Positions 49,915 through 58,872 are shown, counted from the first letter of the stretch. The stretch: DNA of 64,000 nt from Palsa-504 sp050011155 (GCA_050011155.1 JBEKJP010000033.1:18732-82731); one strand, 5' to 3'. Notes: generated from the letters alone by a model not told the origin. Numbers and translations: made by a program.

Positions 49915-50042
49915 CTGAATCCCTTGCCCTTCAAAGCCCCTACTCACGTCATATCGTGACTTGAGCGCAGAGTATCACGACATTACGCATGAGCGGCAGC
50001 CTCCGCGCCGAGGTTCCAGGGATCTGGAACTTCCGGTTCCGC

Positions 50043-50066
50043 GGTTCTGGGGTTCTGGGGTTCTGG
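50043..50066. repeat. 8-bp tandem repeat, three copies
   Basis: ggttctgg is repeated exactly three times in the 294-bp spacer upstream of the first HtrA-like gene. Just before it, GTTCCAG-GGAT-CTGGAAC forms a perfect 7-bp hairpin (50013-50030). No frame or RNA gene was found in this spacer. Confidence 0.8.
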
Positions 50067-50208
50067 TGCCCTTCCAACCATGTTGCGAGTGTGACGTCAG
50101 TGTCCTTCCGGGAAGGTCCGGGTTTTTGCTCCTGCCGACGACGCTTGATCTACCCGCCAGGCGGGAAACCTACTGGCGAGGGTCGATTTCGGGCAAAAGG
50201 GCAGCGGG

Positions 50209-51534
50209 ATGCACGAGGACGACAGCGAGGCCGGGGGAAGGACGTTTCTCCCGGCTGGGCCCTCAGGTCGTTGGCGGGGGAAGCGCTGGGTGCGCTGGGT
50301 GCGGTGGGCGGCGGTGCACGTGACGGTGGCGGCGCTGTCCGCGGCCGCGGGGGTCAGCGCCACGGTGGCGACGCAGCACATCATGTCGCCCGGCGGGGAC
50401 ACGGCCCGGGCCGCCGCGGCCGAACGCCACCAGGCGATGAACGACCAGGCCGTGTACCAGCAGGTCGAACCCGGCATCGTGGATGTCACCGCCAACCTGC
50501 GGTACCTGCAGGAGACGGCGAGGGGAACCGGCTTCGTCATCAACGCGGCGGACGGCCTCGTGCTGACCAACAATCACGTCATCGACCAGGCGACCAGCGT
50601 CACGGTGACGCTGGTGACCTCGGGCAAGAGCTATCCGGCGCGGATCCTCGGCTACGACTCAACCGACGACATCGCCCTGTTGCAGGTACGGGGAGCGACG
50701 GGGCTCACGGCGGTCCGGACCGGCGATTCATCGCTGGTCGACGTGGGCACGCCCGTCCTGGCCATCGGCAACGAAGCCGGGCAGGGGGGCACGCCGACGG
50801 TCGCGCCCGGAGTCATCAGCAGCCTCGGCCGCACCATCGTGGCCAGCGACCAGAGCTCGGGCCTGACCGAGACCCTGTATGGCACGTTCCAGACCAGCGC
50901 CGACATCAGGCCGGGCGACTCCGGCGGCCCGCTGGCCGACGCCGCGGGCCGGGTCATCGGGATCGACACCGCGGCCGGCGGGAGCACGGTGTACTCCGGC
51001 TACGCCATCCCCATCAACCAGGCGCTGCCCATCGCCAGGCAGATCGCGGCCGGGCGGCCCGGCGGAACAGGCCAGAGCGGAACAGGCCAGAGCGGAACAG
51101 GCCAGAGCGGCGCGGGGCGGAAAAGCGTGGTGCAGATCGGGCTGCCGGCGTTCCTCGGCGTGCTGCTGCCGTCCAGCACGAGTTCGGACCCCAGCCGCCA
51201 GGACAGCCAGGAACTGCGGCAAGCCGACGCGGTCAGCGGCGACGGCAGCGGCTGCACGAACGGCGACGTTCCCGCCGCCCCGGCCAACGTCACGCTGGTC
51301 CGGGGCGGCGCCCTGGTCGACGGGGTGCTCTGCGGGACGCCGGCCGACCAGGCCGGGATCTCGACCGGAGACGTCATCACCTCGGTCGCGGGCCAGGAGG
51401 TCAGCTCGCCCGGTTCGCTGACCACTCTGCTGCGCCGCTACCATCCGGGCAGCATGGTCCCGCTGGACTGGACCGCACCTGACGGCAGCCCGCACACCGC
51501 GCTGGTCACGCTCGCGGCGGGGCCGGCCGGCTGA
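50209..51534 (+). CDS. HtrA/DegP-like S1C serine protease with PDZ
   Basis: A 441-aa membrane-anchored trypsin-fold protease for envelope protein quality control. One helix lies at residues about 33-53. The catalytic triad is His123 (NNHVI), Asp154 (STDDIALL) and Ser238 (GDSGGPL). A linker with GTGQS three times leads to a PDZ-like domain with CTNGD and VLCGTPADQAGI, where the two Cys may be disulphide-bonded. ATG 50209 follows AAGGG. A paralogue lies directly downstream. Confidence 0.92.
   Translation: MHEDDSEAGGRTFLPAGPSGRWRGKRWVRWVRWAAVHVTVAALSAAAGVSATVATQHIMSPGGDTARAAAAERHQAMNDQAVYQQVEPGIVDVTANLRYLQETARGTGFVINAADGLVLTNNHVIDQATSVTVTLVTSGKSYPARILGYDSTDDIALLQVRGATGLTAVRTGDSSLVDVGTPVLAIGNEAGQGGTPTVAPGVISSLGRTIVASDQSSGLTETLYGTFQTSADIRPGDSGGPLADAAGRVIGIDTAAGGSTVYSGYAIPINQALPIARQIAAGRPGGTGQSGTGQSGTGQSGAGRKSVVQIGLPAFLGVLLPSSTSSDPSRQDSQELRQADAVSGDGSGCTNGDVPAAPANVTLVRGGALVDGVLCGTPADQAGISTGDVITSVAGQEVSSPGSLTTLLRRYHPGSMVPLDWTAPDGSPHTALVTLAAGPAG
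51064..51108. repeat. Perfect 15-bp tandem repeat, three copies
   Basis: ggaacaggccagagc is repeated exactly three times, in frame, giving GTGQS repeats in the linker between protease and PDZ domains. Confidence 0.95.
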
Positions 51535-51683
51535 CGCCGGGCCAACCCGCGACGCTGCGCGCACAAGGGAAAGTTCAGCATTTACACAGCTTCACCTGGC
51601 TAACTAGGAGGTAGCCGTCGCTGGAGGACGTAACGGCCGGGGAAGGCCGACCGCGACGTAACCTGGTCTGGTCGAGGGCGAGG

Positions 51684-53324
51684 ATGATGCGAGAGAACGA
51701 GAGCGATGGCGACGGCGGCTGGGCCGAGCCGTCTGGGCAGGACTACCCGGACACGGTCGCCTTCGGCACCCCCGCCGGCTACAGCGGCCAGCCCGGATAC
51801 GGCAGCCAGCCCGGATACGGCGAACAGCCCGGGCCCGCGGACCAGGCCGGATACGGGAGCCAACCAGGTCAGGGCTGGTACGCGGGGCCGGGCGCGGACG
51901 GCGGCCCTGAGGGGCCAAGGGGGCCAGGGGGGTCAAGGGGTCCAGGGGGTTCAGGCCGGGGCGGGCGGTTGCTGGTCTATGTCGTGGTCGCGGCGCTCGC
52001 GGCCAGCATCGGCGCGGGCGTGACCGTCACACTGGGTCGCCACCACGACGCGACCTCGGCGGCAGGCGTCTCCGCCGGGGTCTCCTCCGGCAACGTCCCC
52101 GGGCCGCACGACAACGCGTCGGGCAGCGGCGCCTCGTCGGCCCCGCTCAACCCGGCAACGGTGGAGAAGAAGGTCGACCCCGGCCTGGTCGACATCGTGG
52201 CGACGCTCAAGTACAACGGCGAGACGGCCGAGGGCACCGGGATGATCATCTCCTCCAGTGGCCTGGTGCTGACCAACAACCACGTCATCGACCAGGCCAC
52301 GGCCGTGCGGGCCACCCTGGTCACGCCGGGCAGCAACGCGGCCGCGCAGTACACGGCCAAGGTCCTCGGCTACGATTCCACCGACGACGTGGCGCTGCTC
52401 CAGCTGGTCGGCGCCTCCGGCCTGCCGGTCGAGACCTTCGGCAACTCCGCGCAGGTCAACCTGGGCACCTCGGTGCTGGCGCTGGGCAACGCCGAGGGCC
52501 GCGGCGGGGCCAGGCCGGCCCAGGGCATCATCAACGCGCTGGACCGCACCATCCAGGCCAGCGACGAGGGCTCCGACACCACCGAGAACCTCAAGCACAT
52601 GCTGCAGACCGACGCCCGGATCCAGCAGGGCGACTCCGGCGGCGCCCTGGCGAACAACGCGGGCCAGGTCATCGGCATGATCACCGCGGCCAACACCGGC
52701 AATTCACACGGCTCGAGCGGGAGCGGAGGCACGCTCGGCTTCGCCATCCCGATCAACAGCGCCCTGAGCATCGCCCGGCAGATCGCGGCGGGCCAGCCGA
52801 GCGCCACCGTGTACATCGGCGTCCCCGGCTTCCTCGGCGTGGAGGTCGCCACCAGCACCAGCGAGAACCCGCAGCAGCAGGCCGCCGACCAGGGACGGTC
52901 CGCCACCGGGGCCGGTGGCGGCTCGGGCTGCGTGACCGGCAACCAGCAGGCCGACCGGCCGGGGAAGGTGGCGCCGATCGCCGCGGGCGCGCTCATCGTC
53001 GGCGTCATCTGCGACTCGGCCGCCAATGCGGCGGGCATGGTGCCGGGCGACGTGATCACGGCGGTCAACGGCCAGCCGATCACCACCCCCGGCTCACTGA
53101 CCAGCACCACGACCAAGTACCACCCGAACCAGATCGTCTCGGTGCAGTGGGTGAGCCTGAACGGCATGGAGCACATCAGGCGGATGCAGCTCGGGCAGGG
53201 CCCTGCTCGCTTACCGGGGCTCGCTTACCGGGGCTCGCTTACCGGGGCTCGCTTACCGGGGCTCGCTTACCGGGGCTCGGTTAGCCCGCTAGCCAGGTGC
53301 GGAGGCGGGCCTCGCACTCGGTGA
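51684..53324 (+). CDS. HtrA/DegP-like S1C serine protease, paralogue
   Basis: A 546-aa paralogue with a long cytoplasmic tail of Gly/Tyr/Gln/Pro repeats (SGQPGYGSQPGYGEQPG), a helix (LLVYVVVAALAASIGAGVTV), and protease triad His200, Asp235 and Ser318 in NNHVIDQ, STDDVALL and QQGDSGGAL. The PDZ-like domain carries GSGCVTGN and VICDSAANAAGM, the same Cys spacing as its neighbour. After QLGQGPAR the frame passes through a 14-bp five-copy repeat, adding about 30 unrelated residues and overlapping dapE by 44 bp; the natural end was probably near 53206. Confidence 0.9.
   Translation: MMRENESDGDGGWAEPSGQDYPDTVAFGTPAGYSGQPGYGSQPGYGEQPGPADQAGYGSQPGQGWYAGPGADGGPEGPRGPGGSRGPGGSGRGGRLLVYVVVAALAASIGAGVTVTLGRHHDATSAAGVSAGVSSGNVPGPHDNASGSGASSAPLNPATVEKKVDPGLVDIVATLKYNGETAEGTGMIISSSGLVLTNNHVIDQATAVRATLVTPGSNAAAQYTAKVLGYDSTDDVALLQLVGASGLPVETFGNSAQVNLGTSVLALGNAEGRGGARPAQGIINALDRTIQASDEGSDTTENLKHMLQTDARIQQGDSGGALANNAGQVIGMITAANTGNSHGSSGSGGTLGFAIPINSALSIARQIAAGQPSATVYIGVPGFLGVEVATSTSENPQQQAADQGRSATGAGGGSGCVTGNQQADRPGKVAPIAAGALIVGVICDSAANAAGMVPGDVITAVNGQPITTPGSLTSTTTKYHPNQIVSVQWVSLNGMEHIRRMQLGQGPARLPGLAYRGSLTGARLPGLAYRGSVSPLARCGGGPRTR
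53207..53276. repeat. Perfect 14-bp tandem repeat, five copies
   Basis: tcgcttaccggggc is repeated exactly five times between the protease PDZ domain and the dapE stop codon. The unit is not a multiple of three, so each copy changes the protease frame while leaving dapE untouched. It looks like a variable-number locus. Confidence 0.97.
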
Positions 53325-54333
53325 TCTTCGCGGTCTCCACGTACTCGCCGGGCGTGTGCGCGATCTCGGAGACGCCGGGCCCGTAGTTCACCGCCGGGAT
53401 GCCGAGCGCCGAGAACCTGGCCACGTCGGTCCAGCCGAGCTTGGCCCGCGGCGTCCCGCCGACCGCCGCGACGAACTCGGCCGCGGCCGGATGTCCGAGG
53501 CCAGGCCGGGCGCCGTCGGCCACGTCCAGGATGGTCACCGGCCACCCATCAAATACGGACCGAACGAGCTCAGCCGCCTGCTCCCCTGACCGGTCAGGCG
53601 CGAACCTGAAGTTGACCGTCACGACGCACTCGTCCGGCACCACGTTCCCGGCTACGCCGCCGCGGATGGCGACGGCGTTCAGGCCCTCGTGGTAGCGCAG
53701 CCCGTCGACCTCGGGCTGCCGCGGCTCGTACGCGCGCAGCACGTCGAGAACGGCGGCGGCCTCGTGGATGGCGTTGGTGCCCATCCAGGAGCGCGCGGTG
53801 TGCGCCCGCCGGCCCGCCACCGCGATCTCGGCCCGCAGCGTGCCCTGGCAGCCGCCCTCGATCTCGCCCGAGCTCGGCTCCATCAGCACGGCGAAGTCGC
53901 CGGCCAGCAGGTCCGGGCGGTTGCGGCTCAGCCGCAGCAGTCCGTTGCGGTCGGCCGCGATCTCCTCGCAGTCGTAGAAGACGTAGGTGACGTCCCGGCG
54001 CGGCTCGGTCAGGGCGCCGGCCAGCCGCAGTTGCACGGCCACGCCCGCCTTCATGTCGGTGGTCCCGCAGCCGTACAGCTTCGGGCCGTCGAGCCGCGAC
54101 GGCAGGTTGCCCGCGACCGGGACGGTGTCGGTGTGCCCGGCCAGGATCACCCGCTCCGGCCGCCCCAGCGCGGTCCGGGCCACGATCGCGTTCCCGTCCC
54201 GGTGCACGGTCAGGTGCGGCAGCGCCGACAGCGCTTCTTCGAGCTCGTCGGTCAGCGCCTTCTCGTCTCCGCTGACCGAGGGCGTGTCCACGAGGTGGGC
54301 GGTCAGCGCCGCCCCGTCCAGGGTGAGATCCAC
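53281..54333 (-). CDS. dapE: Succinyl-diaminopimelate desuccinylase
   Basis: Zinc-dependent M20 hydrolase giving LL-diaminopimelate for lysine and peptidoglycan. Motifs: ILAGHTDTVPVAGN (first metal ligand and catalytic Asp), YGCGTTDMKAGVAV (bridging Asp), YDCEEIAADRNGL (Glu pair), EPSSGEIEGGCQGTL, HTARSWMGTNAIH in the lid, and the C-terminal His in EIAHTPGEYVE. Its 350 aa match actinobacterial DapE. It lies 4 bp from the LysR gene on the same strand. Confidence 0.9.
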   Translation of the reverse strand: MDLTLDGAALTAHLVDTPSVSGDEKALTDELEEALSALPHLTVHRDGNAIVARTALGRPERVILAGHTDTVPVAGNLPSRLDGPKLYGCGTTDMKAGVAVQLRLAGALTEPRRDVTYVFYDCEEIAADRNGLLRLSRNRPDLLAGDFAVLMEPSSGEIEGGCQGTLRAEIAVAGRRAHTARSWMGTNAIHEAAAVLDVLRAYEPRQPEVDGLRYHEGLNAVAIRGGVAGNVVPDECVVTVNFRFAPDRSGEQAAELVRSVFDGWPVTILDVADGARPGLGHPAAAEFVAAVGGTPRAKLGWTDVARFSALGIPAVNYGPGVSEIAHTPGEYVETAKITECEARLRTWLAG

Positions 54334-54337
54334 CGGT

Positions 54338-55285
54338 TTAGCTTAGGCGCATGGTCTTGGACGCCGCGCGGAGCGCGGTCACGATGACCGCCACCGAGGG
54401 GCGGCGCGTGCTCGCGGTGCGGGCCACCGCGTGCACGTCCCGGGCCAGGTCCAGGCCGAGCGGCAGTCCGGCGACGGCGACCCGGCGGTCGGCCGCGGCC
54501 ACCGCCAGCCGCGGCAAGATGGCGATGCCGATGCCGCGGGCCACCAGGCTGACGATGGTGGCCATGCCCTCGAACTCGGACAGCACCGGCGGCGTCACGC
54601 CGACCGCGGCCAGCAGCCGGTCCACGGCCAGCCGGGACGGCTCACCGGCCGGCGCGGCCAGCCACGCCTCGTGCCGCAGTGCCCTGAGATCGATCTGGGC
54701 CCGCAGGCCAGCCGGGCTAGCCGCAGCCGGGCTAGCCGCAGCCGGGTGGTTACGCGGCAGCACCAGCACGAGCGGATCCCTGATCAGGTGGTAGCAGGTC
54801 AGGATGGACCCGTCGATCTCCTCGGCCAGCCGGCTGGTCCAGTCGTCCACGATCGCCACGTCGACCTCGCCGGACCTGACCTGGCGCAGGCCCTCGCCCG
54901 CCCCGGTCTGCCTGAGTACCAGCGTCAGCCGCGGGTGCGCGCGCAGGCTGCGAGCCAGAGCCGGGGCGAAGGCCACGGCGGCGGACGGGAACGCGGTCGC
55001 CACCACCCGCCCGGCGGGCTCCTCCGCCTCGGCCGACAAGTCGGTCTCGGCCTCCTCGACCATGGCCAGGATGCGCTCGGCGTGCCCGGCCAGCCGCCGG
55101 CCCGCGTCGGTCAGCTCGGCCCGGCGCGCGGACCGGTCGAGCAGCGCGGTGCCCGCCTCGCGCTCGAGCGCGGCGAGTTGCTGAGACACCGCGGACGGCG
55201 TGTAACCGAGCACCGCGGCGGTCCGGGCGATGCTGCCGCGCGCGGCGAACTCCTGCAGCAAGCGCAGCCGGTGTAGATCGAGCAT
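54338..55285 (-). CDS. LysR family transcriptional regulator
   Basis: A 315-aa regulator: N-terminal helix-turn-helix with GSIARTAAVLGYTPSAVSQQ, linker helix, and a substrate-binding domain (VVATAFPSAAVAFAPALARS, EVDVAIVDDW, LVLVLPRNHP). A 15-bp tandem repeat at 54711-54746 gives AAASPAAASP. Divergent from an aminotransferase, the usual target arrangement; the 142-bp gap contains TAAG-N5-CTTA next to the LysR start, a possible site. The ligand is unknown, perhaps an amino acid. Confidence 0.9.
   Translation of the reverse strand: MLDLHRLRLLQEFAARGSIARTAAVLGYTPSAVSQQLAALEREAGTALLDRSARRAELTDAGRRLAGHAERILAMVEEAETDLSAEAEEPAGRVVATAFPSAAVAFAPALARSLRAHPRLTLVLRQTGAGEGLRQVRSGEVDVAIVDDWTSRLAEEIDGSILTCYHLIRDPLVLVLPRNHPAAASPAAASPAGLRAQIDLRALRHEAWLAAPAGEPSRLAVDRLLAAVGVTPPVLSEFEGMATIVSLVARGIGIAILPRLAVAAADRRVAVAGLPLGLDLARDVHAVARTASTRRPSVAVIVTALRAASKTMRLS
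54711..54746. repeat. 15-bp tandem repeat, 2.4 copies
   Basis: gccgggctagccgca occurs twice exactly, with a third partial copy, in frame in the LysR effector domain, encoding AAASP repeats. Confidence 0.9.
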
Positions 55286-55427
55286 AAGAAAAGCTTACTC
55301 TCAGCCATAGAGATCAGCGCTTGTGCTTATGGTTTTGGCGGAGGCAAACTGTCAAGGTGTGCAGGGTTGCCACAGTCCGTGTGACCTTATCCCGTTCGCT
55401 CCCCCCAACCATTCCCGCAGCTAGGAA

Positions 55428-56741
55428 GTGCTAGCCCCCGTGGCTCTCACCATTGCGCCCACGCCCCTGCCTCCCCTCTCCGGAGCCGCTCCGTCCGCCG
55501 TCCCCGTCTCCGCCACGCTCGCCGCCAACGAGGCCATAGAGGCCAGGCGCCGTCGCGGTGAACCCGTGCTGCCGATGGGGTTCGGCGAGGCGGGCCTGCC
55601 CGCGCACCGGATGCTGCGGGACGCGCTGTCCCGGGCGGCCGGCTTCACCGCCTACGGCCCGGTGGCCGGCCATCCCGCGCTGCGCGAGGCCGCCGCCTAC
55701 TACTGGTCCCGGCGCGGCCTGCCCACCGAGGCGGCCGCGGTGATCGCCGGTCCGGGCAGTAAGGCCCTGCTCTTCAGCCTGATGACCGCGATCGGCGGTG
55801 ACGTGGCGGTAACCCGTCCCAGCTGGGTCAGCTACGCCGCGCAGGCGGGGCTAGCGGGGCGGATGGCCCACTTCGTTCGGGGAAATGGGGGGGTGCCGGA
55901 TGCGGACCAGCTCGCCCGGGCCGCGACCTCAGCCCGCGCGGCCGGGCGCCCCATCCGTTCTGTCGTCGTCACCTTGCCGGACAACCCCACCGGCCAGCTG
56001 GCCCCGGCCGCCGCGGTGCGGGCGCTGTGCGCGGCGGCGCGGGCGCACGACCTGATCATCATCTCCGACGAGATCTACCGTGACCTGGTACACGACCCGG
56101 ACGCGCCCTTCACCAGCCCGGCCACGATCTGCCCCGAGCAGACCGTGATCACCACCGGGCTGAGCAAGAACCTCGCCCTGGGCGGCTGGCGCCTGGGCGT
56201 GGCCCGGCTGCCGTCCGGCGGGATCGGGCCCGAGCTGCAGGCCCGGCTGCTCGGGATCGGCAGCGAGATCTGGTCCGCCCCGGCCGGGCCGGTGCAGCAG
56301 GCCGCGGCGCTCGCCTTCAGCGAGCCGCCGGCGCTGACCGAGCGGATCGCGCTCAGCCGGCGCCTGCACGGCACCGTGGCCCGCGCGGTCGCGCGGCGGT
56401 TCGCCGCCTTCGGCGCGGCCGTCCAGGCGCCGCAGGCCGCGTTCTACCTGTGGCCCGACTTCTCGCCGCTGGCCGACGTGCTGCTCGAGCGGCACGGCAT
56501 CACCAGCGACGATGGCCTGGCCGAGGTGCTGCTGCGCGACTACGGCGTCGGGGTGCTGCCGGGCAGCGCGTTCGGCGAGGAGAGCGGGCGGCTGCGGCTG
56601 CGGGTGGCGACGAGCCTGCTGTACGGCGAATCCGACCCCGAGCGGCACGCCGCGCTGAACTCGGCCGACCCGTGCTCGCTGCCGTGGATCGCCGCGTCGC
56701 TCGACCGGATCGAGGAGGTCCTGGCCGACCTGGTCGGTTAG
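55428..56741 (+). CDS. Class I/II PLP-dependent aminotransferase
   Basis: A 437-aa fold-type I aminotransferase. AYGPVAGHPALREAAAYYW is the N-terminal substrate region, VTLPDNPTGQ and IISDEIYRDLVHD supply the Asn, Asp and Tyr that hold PLP, TGLSKNLALGGWRLG carries the PLP Lys247, and RLRLRVATSLL the substrate Arg. GTG 55428 is used; GTG 55440 is better spaced from AGGAAG. Likely controlled by the divergent LysR protein. The amino acid substrate cannot be assigned. Confidence 0.9.
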   Translation: MLAPVALTIAPTPLPPLSGAAPSAVPVSATLAANEAIEARRRRGEPVLPMGFGEAGLPAHRMLRDALSRAAGFTAYGPVAGHPALREAAAYYWSRRGLPTEAAAVIAGPGSKALLFSLMTAIGGDVAVTRPSWVSYAAQAGLAGRMAHFVRGNGGVPDADQLARAATSARAAGRPIRSVVVTLPDNPTGQLAPAAAVRALCAAARAHDLIIISDEIYRDLVHDPDAPFTSPATICPEQTVITTGLSKNLALGGWRLGVARLPSGGIGPELQARLLGIGSEIWSAPAGPVQQAAALAFSEPPALTERIALSRRLHGTVARAVARRFAAFGAAVQAPQAAFYLWPDFSPLADVLLERHGITSDDGLAEVLLRDYGVGVLPGSAFGEESGRLRLRVATSLLYGESDPERHAALNSADPCSLPWIAASLDRIEEVLADLVG

Positions 56742-57499
56742 CCGGGGACGAGAACGCTCAGGCAGGTGACGCAGCCTTCGAGCTTCTCGAACTCGCTGAT
56801 GTCCACCACGACCGGGGTGAAGCCCAGGTCGTCGAGGAGTTCCGCGGTCCGGGGGGCGGACGCGGCGATCAGCACGCGGTCGCCGCCCAGCGGGACGACG
56901 TGGCAGCCGGACTCTTCCGTGACCGGGCGCACGGCGGGGAACAGCCCGGCCGGGACCAGGTCGGGCAGCAGCAGGAAGGTGCCGTCCGGCAGCGCGGTCA
57001 CCGCGGACTTCAGGTGCAGCACCTCCCCCAGCGGGACGCCGATCACGGTGCGGCCCAGCGGGGCGAGCAGCGCGCGCAGCTGGCGGATGCCCGCGCCGTT
57101 GGTCCGGCCGCCGCGGCCCACGTAGACCGTGGTCCCGGCCTGCAGCACGTCGCCGCCGTCCAGGGTCCCGGGCGCCTCGATCCGGGCGGTACGCAGGCCG
57201 AGCGCCTCGACCGCCCGGGCGACGCCGTCGACCTCCGACCGCCGCGGCGGCGCGCCCGGCCGGGTGAGGACGGCCAGGCCGGCCACGACGACGACGGCGT
57301 CCTCGACGAAGACCGAGTCCGGGCAGTCCTCGGCCGCCGCGACTCGCTCGACCTTCCAGCCGCTGGCCGCCAGCGCGCCAGCGTAGGCCGTGTGCTGCTC
57401 GCGGGCCAGGTCCACGTCGACCGCGGTGCGGCTGATGTGGGTGACGATGCCCTCGGCCAGACGGCTGCTCGGCGGGCGGACCATGCTCGTGCCGTTCAT
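56738..57499 (-). CDS. ddaH: Dimethylarginine dimethylaminohydrolase (DDAH)-like
   Basis: A 253-aa guanidine-modifying enzyme that hydrolyses methylated arginines to citrulline and methylamines. Conserved features are CPDSVFVEDAVVVV, TLDGGDVL, the catalytic His in VLHLKSAVTALPDG, PLGGDRVLIAAS, and the nucleophile Cys246 in GCVTCLSVL near the C-terminus, as in Pseudomonas DDAH. Overlaps the aminotransferase end by 4 bp. A role in arginine catabolism with that aminotransferase is possible but unproven. Confidence 0.88.
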   Translation of the reverse strand: MNGTSMVRPPSSRLAEGIVTHISRTAVDVDLAREQHTAYAGALAASGWKVERVAAAEDCPDSVFVEDAVVVVAGLAVLTRPGAPPRRSEVDGVARAVEALGLRTARIEAPGTLDGGDVLQAGTTVYVGRGGRTNGAGIRQLRALLAPLGRTVIGVPLGEVLHLKSAVTALPDGTFLLLPDLVPAGLFPAVRPVTEESGCHVVPLGGDRVLIAASAPRTAELLDDLGFTPVVVDISEFEKLEGCVTCLSVLVPG

Positions 57500-57523
57500 G
57501 GCCTTATCTTTTCAGTGCTCTCC

Positions 57524-58576
57524 TCAGCCGCCGATCATGGCCCGGGCGTTGAAGTCGGGGAAGCCGAGGAACTGCCGCATCACGTCGGCGACCCGCTGGA
57601 TGCGCACCGCGTCGACCGGCCCGACCGGGTAGCTGTCCAGCGCCATCACCGCCGCGGTTACCGGGGTGACCGCGAGCGGCTTGGGCAGCGCCTCCATCGC
57701 CTGCTCCACGGCGGACCGGCTGGTGTCGGCGATCTGCTGGCCCTGCTCGAACGCGGACCGGAAGGCGGCCAGCGTCTTCGGGTGCTGCGCCGCCCACTGG
57801 CGGGTAACCGCGCAGCCCTGCACCGGGAACGCGGAGGTAGCCCCCTGGTCCAGGTCGGCCAGCAGGCTGACGCCCATCGACTGCTCAGCCTGGCTGGCGA
57901 ACGGCTCGGGCAGCACCGCCGCGTCGATCTTCCCGGCCTTGAGCATCGCGGCCATCTCCGGCAGCGGATAGTAGGCGAAGTGCGCCTGCGACGCGCGCAG
58001 CCCGTGGTCGGCTAGCACCGAAGCGGTCAGCAGGTACAGGATGTTCCCGGGTGCGTTCACCCCGATGGTCTGGCCGCGCAGGTCGTCCAGCGACCTGATC
58101 CGCGAGCCCGGCAACACGTACAGGCCCTGGGCGTTGGGGCCCATCACCGAACCCTCGGCGAAGATGTCCAGGTTGGCGGAGACCATGGAGTCGTTCGCCG
58201 CGGAGGACCGGTCGCCCTCGTCGTAGTTCTCCTGTGCCTGGAGGTAGCTGACGTAGTTACCGCAGGAGATGTCGACCCGGTCGCTGGGCTGATCGGCCGC
58301 CTGGGCGTTGATGACGGTAGCGGAGCTGACCGCGGGCTTGAAGGTGACGTGCAGGCCCTGCGCGGTAAACAGGCCCTGGTGCAGGGCGACGAAGAAGCCG
58401 GCCGAGTCGGCGGCCGGGACCACCGCGACCGTCACGTCCGGCTGTTCCACGTCGGCCCGGGCGGGGTCTCCCCCGCCCGAGCCACGCGGCAAGAACAAGA
58501 TCGCCAGGACGACGATGGCCACCGCGGCGCCGGCTATCTGCGCGGCGCGGACGGCCCGGATGAACCTGCGTGGCAT
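57524..58576 (-). CDS. NitT/TauT-type ABC substrate-binding protein
   Basis: A 350-aa extracytoplasmic binding protein. An N-terminal signal anchor (IAGAAVAIVVLAILFLP, no lipobox Cys) precedes a two-lobe domain: VTVAVVPAADSAGFFVALHQ, GLFTAQGLHVTFKP, LRGQTIGVNAPGNILYLLTA, MLKAGKIDAAVLPEPF. It resembles SsuA/NMT1-like proteins for sulphonates, nitrate or thiamine precursors. No permease or ATPase of this transporter is nearby, so it is an orphan that must borrow a complex or work as a sensor. The start is ATG 58576. Confidence 0.88.
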   Translation of the reverse strand: MPRRFIRAVRAAQIAGAAVAIVVLAILFLPRGSGGGDPARADVEQPDVTVAVVPAADSAGFFVALHQGLFTAQGLHVTFKPAVSSATVINAQAADQPSDRVDISCGNYVSYLQAQENYDEGDRSSAANDSMVSANLDIFAEGSVMGPNAQGLYVLPGSRIRSLDDLRGQTIGVNAPGNILYLLTASVLADHGLRASQAHFAYYPLPEMAAMLKAGKIDAAVLPEPFASQAEQSMGVSLLADLDQGATSAFPVQGCAVTRQWAAQHPKTLAAFRSAFEQGQQIADTSRSAVEQAMEALPKPLAVTPVTAAVMALDSYPVGPVDAVRIQRVADVMRQFLGFPDFNARAMIGG

Positions 58577-58872
58577 CGCTGGATCCTCTCTTCAGGCATA
58601 GGCCTGACAGGGGACGGTGATGCCGCGTCACCGAAAAGAAGAAAGAAAGAAAGGAAGGAAAGAACCGCACGGACGTGCCTGTGCTGATTTGTACGGGAAA
58701 CAGTCCTGCAAGTGTGCAGGGGGAGACATCGGTCAGCTGACCGATTTTGGAGTGAACAGAGGTAAGACAGTTAGTTCGAGTCAGCCACGCTAGTCAGGCA
58801 GGACTATTCAGGCGCGGTCGGCCAGATGGGCAGCCGGAGAGGTGGCCAGCGGGTGCTTCCGGGACAGGAGGT
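58577..58872. other. 296-bp spacer with hairpins and a purine tract
   Basis: Upstream of the binding-protein gene it holds a Gln/Lys-codon-like purine run gaaagaaagaaaggaagg (about 58640-58660), a hairpin CCTGCA-AGTG-TGCAGG (58705-58720) and an 18-bp perfect palindrome ATCGGTCAGCTGACCGAT (58728-58745) followed by TTT. Both flanking genes are on the minus strand, so it should contain the binding-protein promoter. No coding frame was found. Confidence 0.7.
58728..58745. promoter_or_regulatory. Perfect 18-bp palindrome
   Basis: ATCGGTCAGCTGACCGAT equals its own reverse complement. It lies about 150 bp upstream of the orphan binding-protein start, followed on the plus strand by TTT. A dimeric repressor site is the likeliest reading; a loop-less stem would make a poor terminator. 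Confidence 0.5.

Noticed and set aside
49961..50323. Cys-rich 120-aa open frame upstream of the first HtrA-like gene
   Set aside because: It crosses repeats and overlaps the protease 5' end in another frame; no ribosome site or domain.
53207..53276. CRISPR array
   Set aside because: The repeats are 14 bp and directly adjacent, with no spacers and no cas genes.
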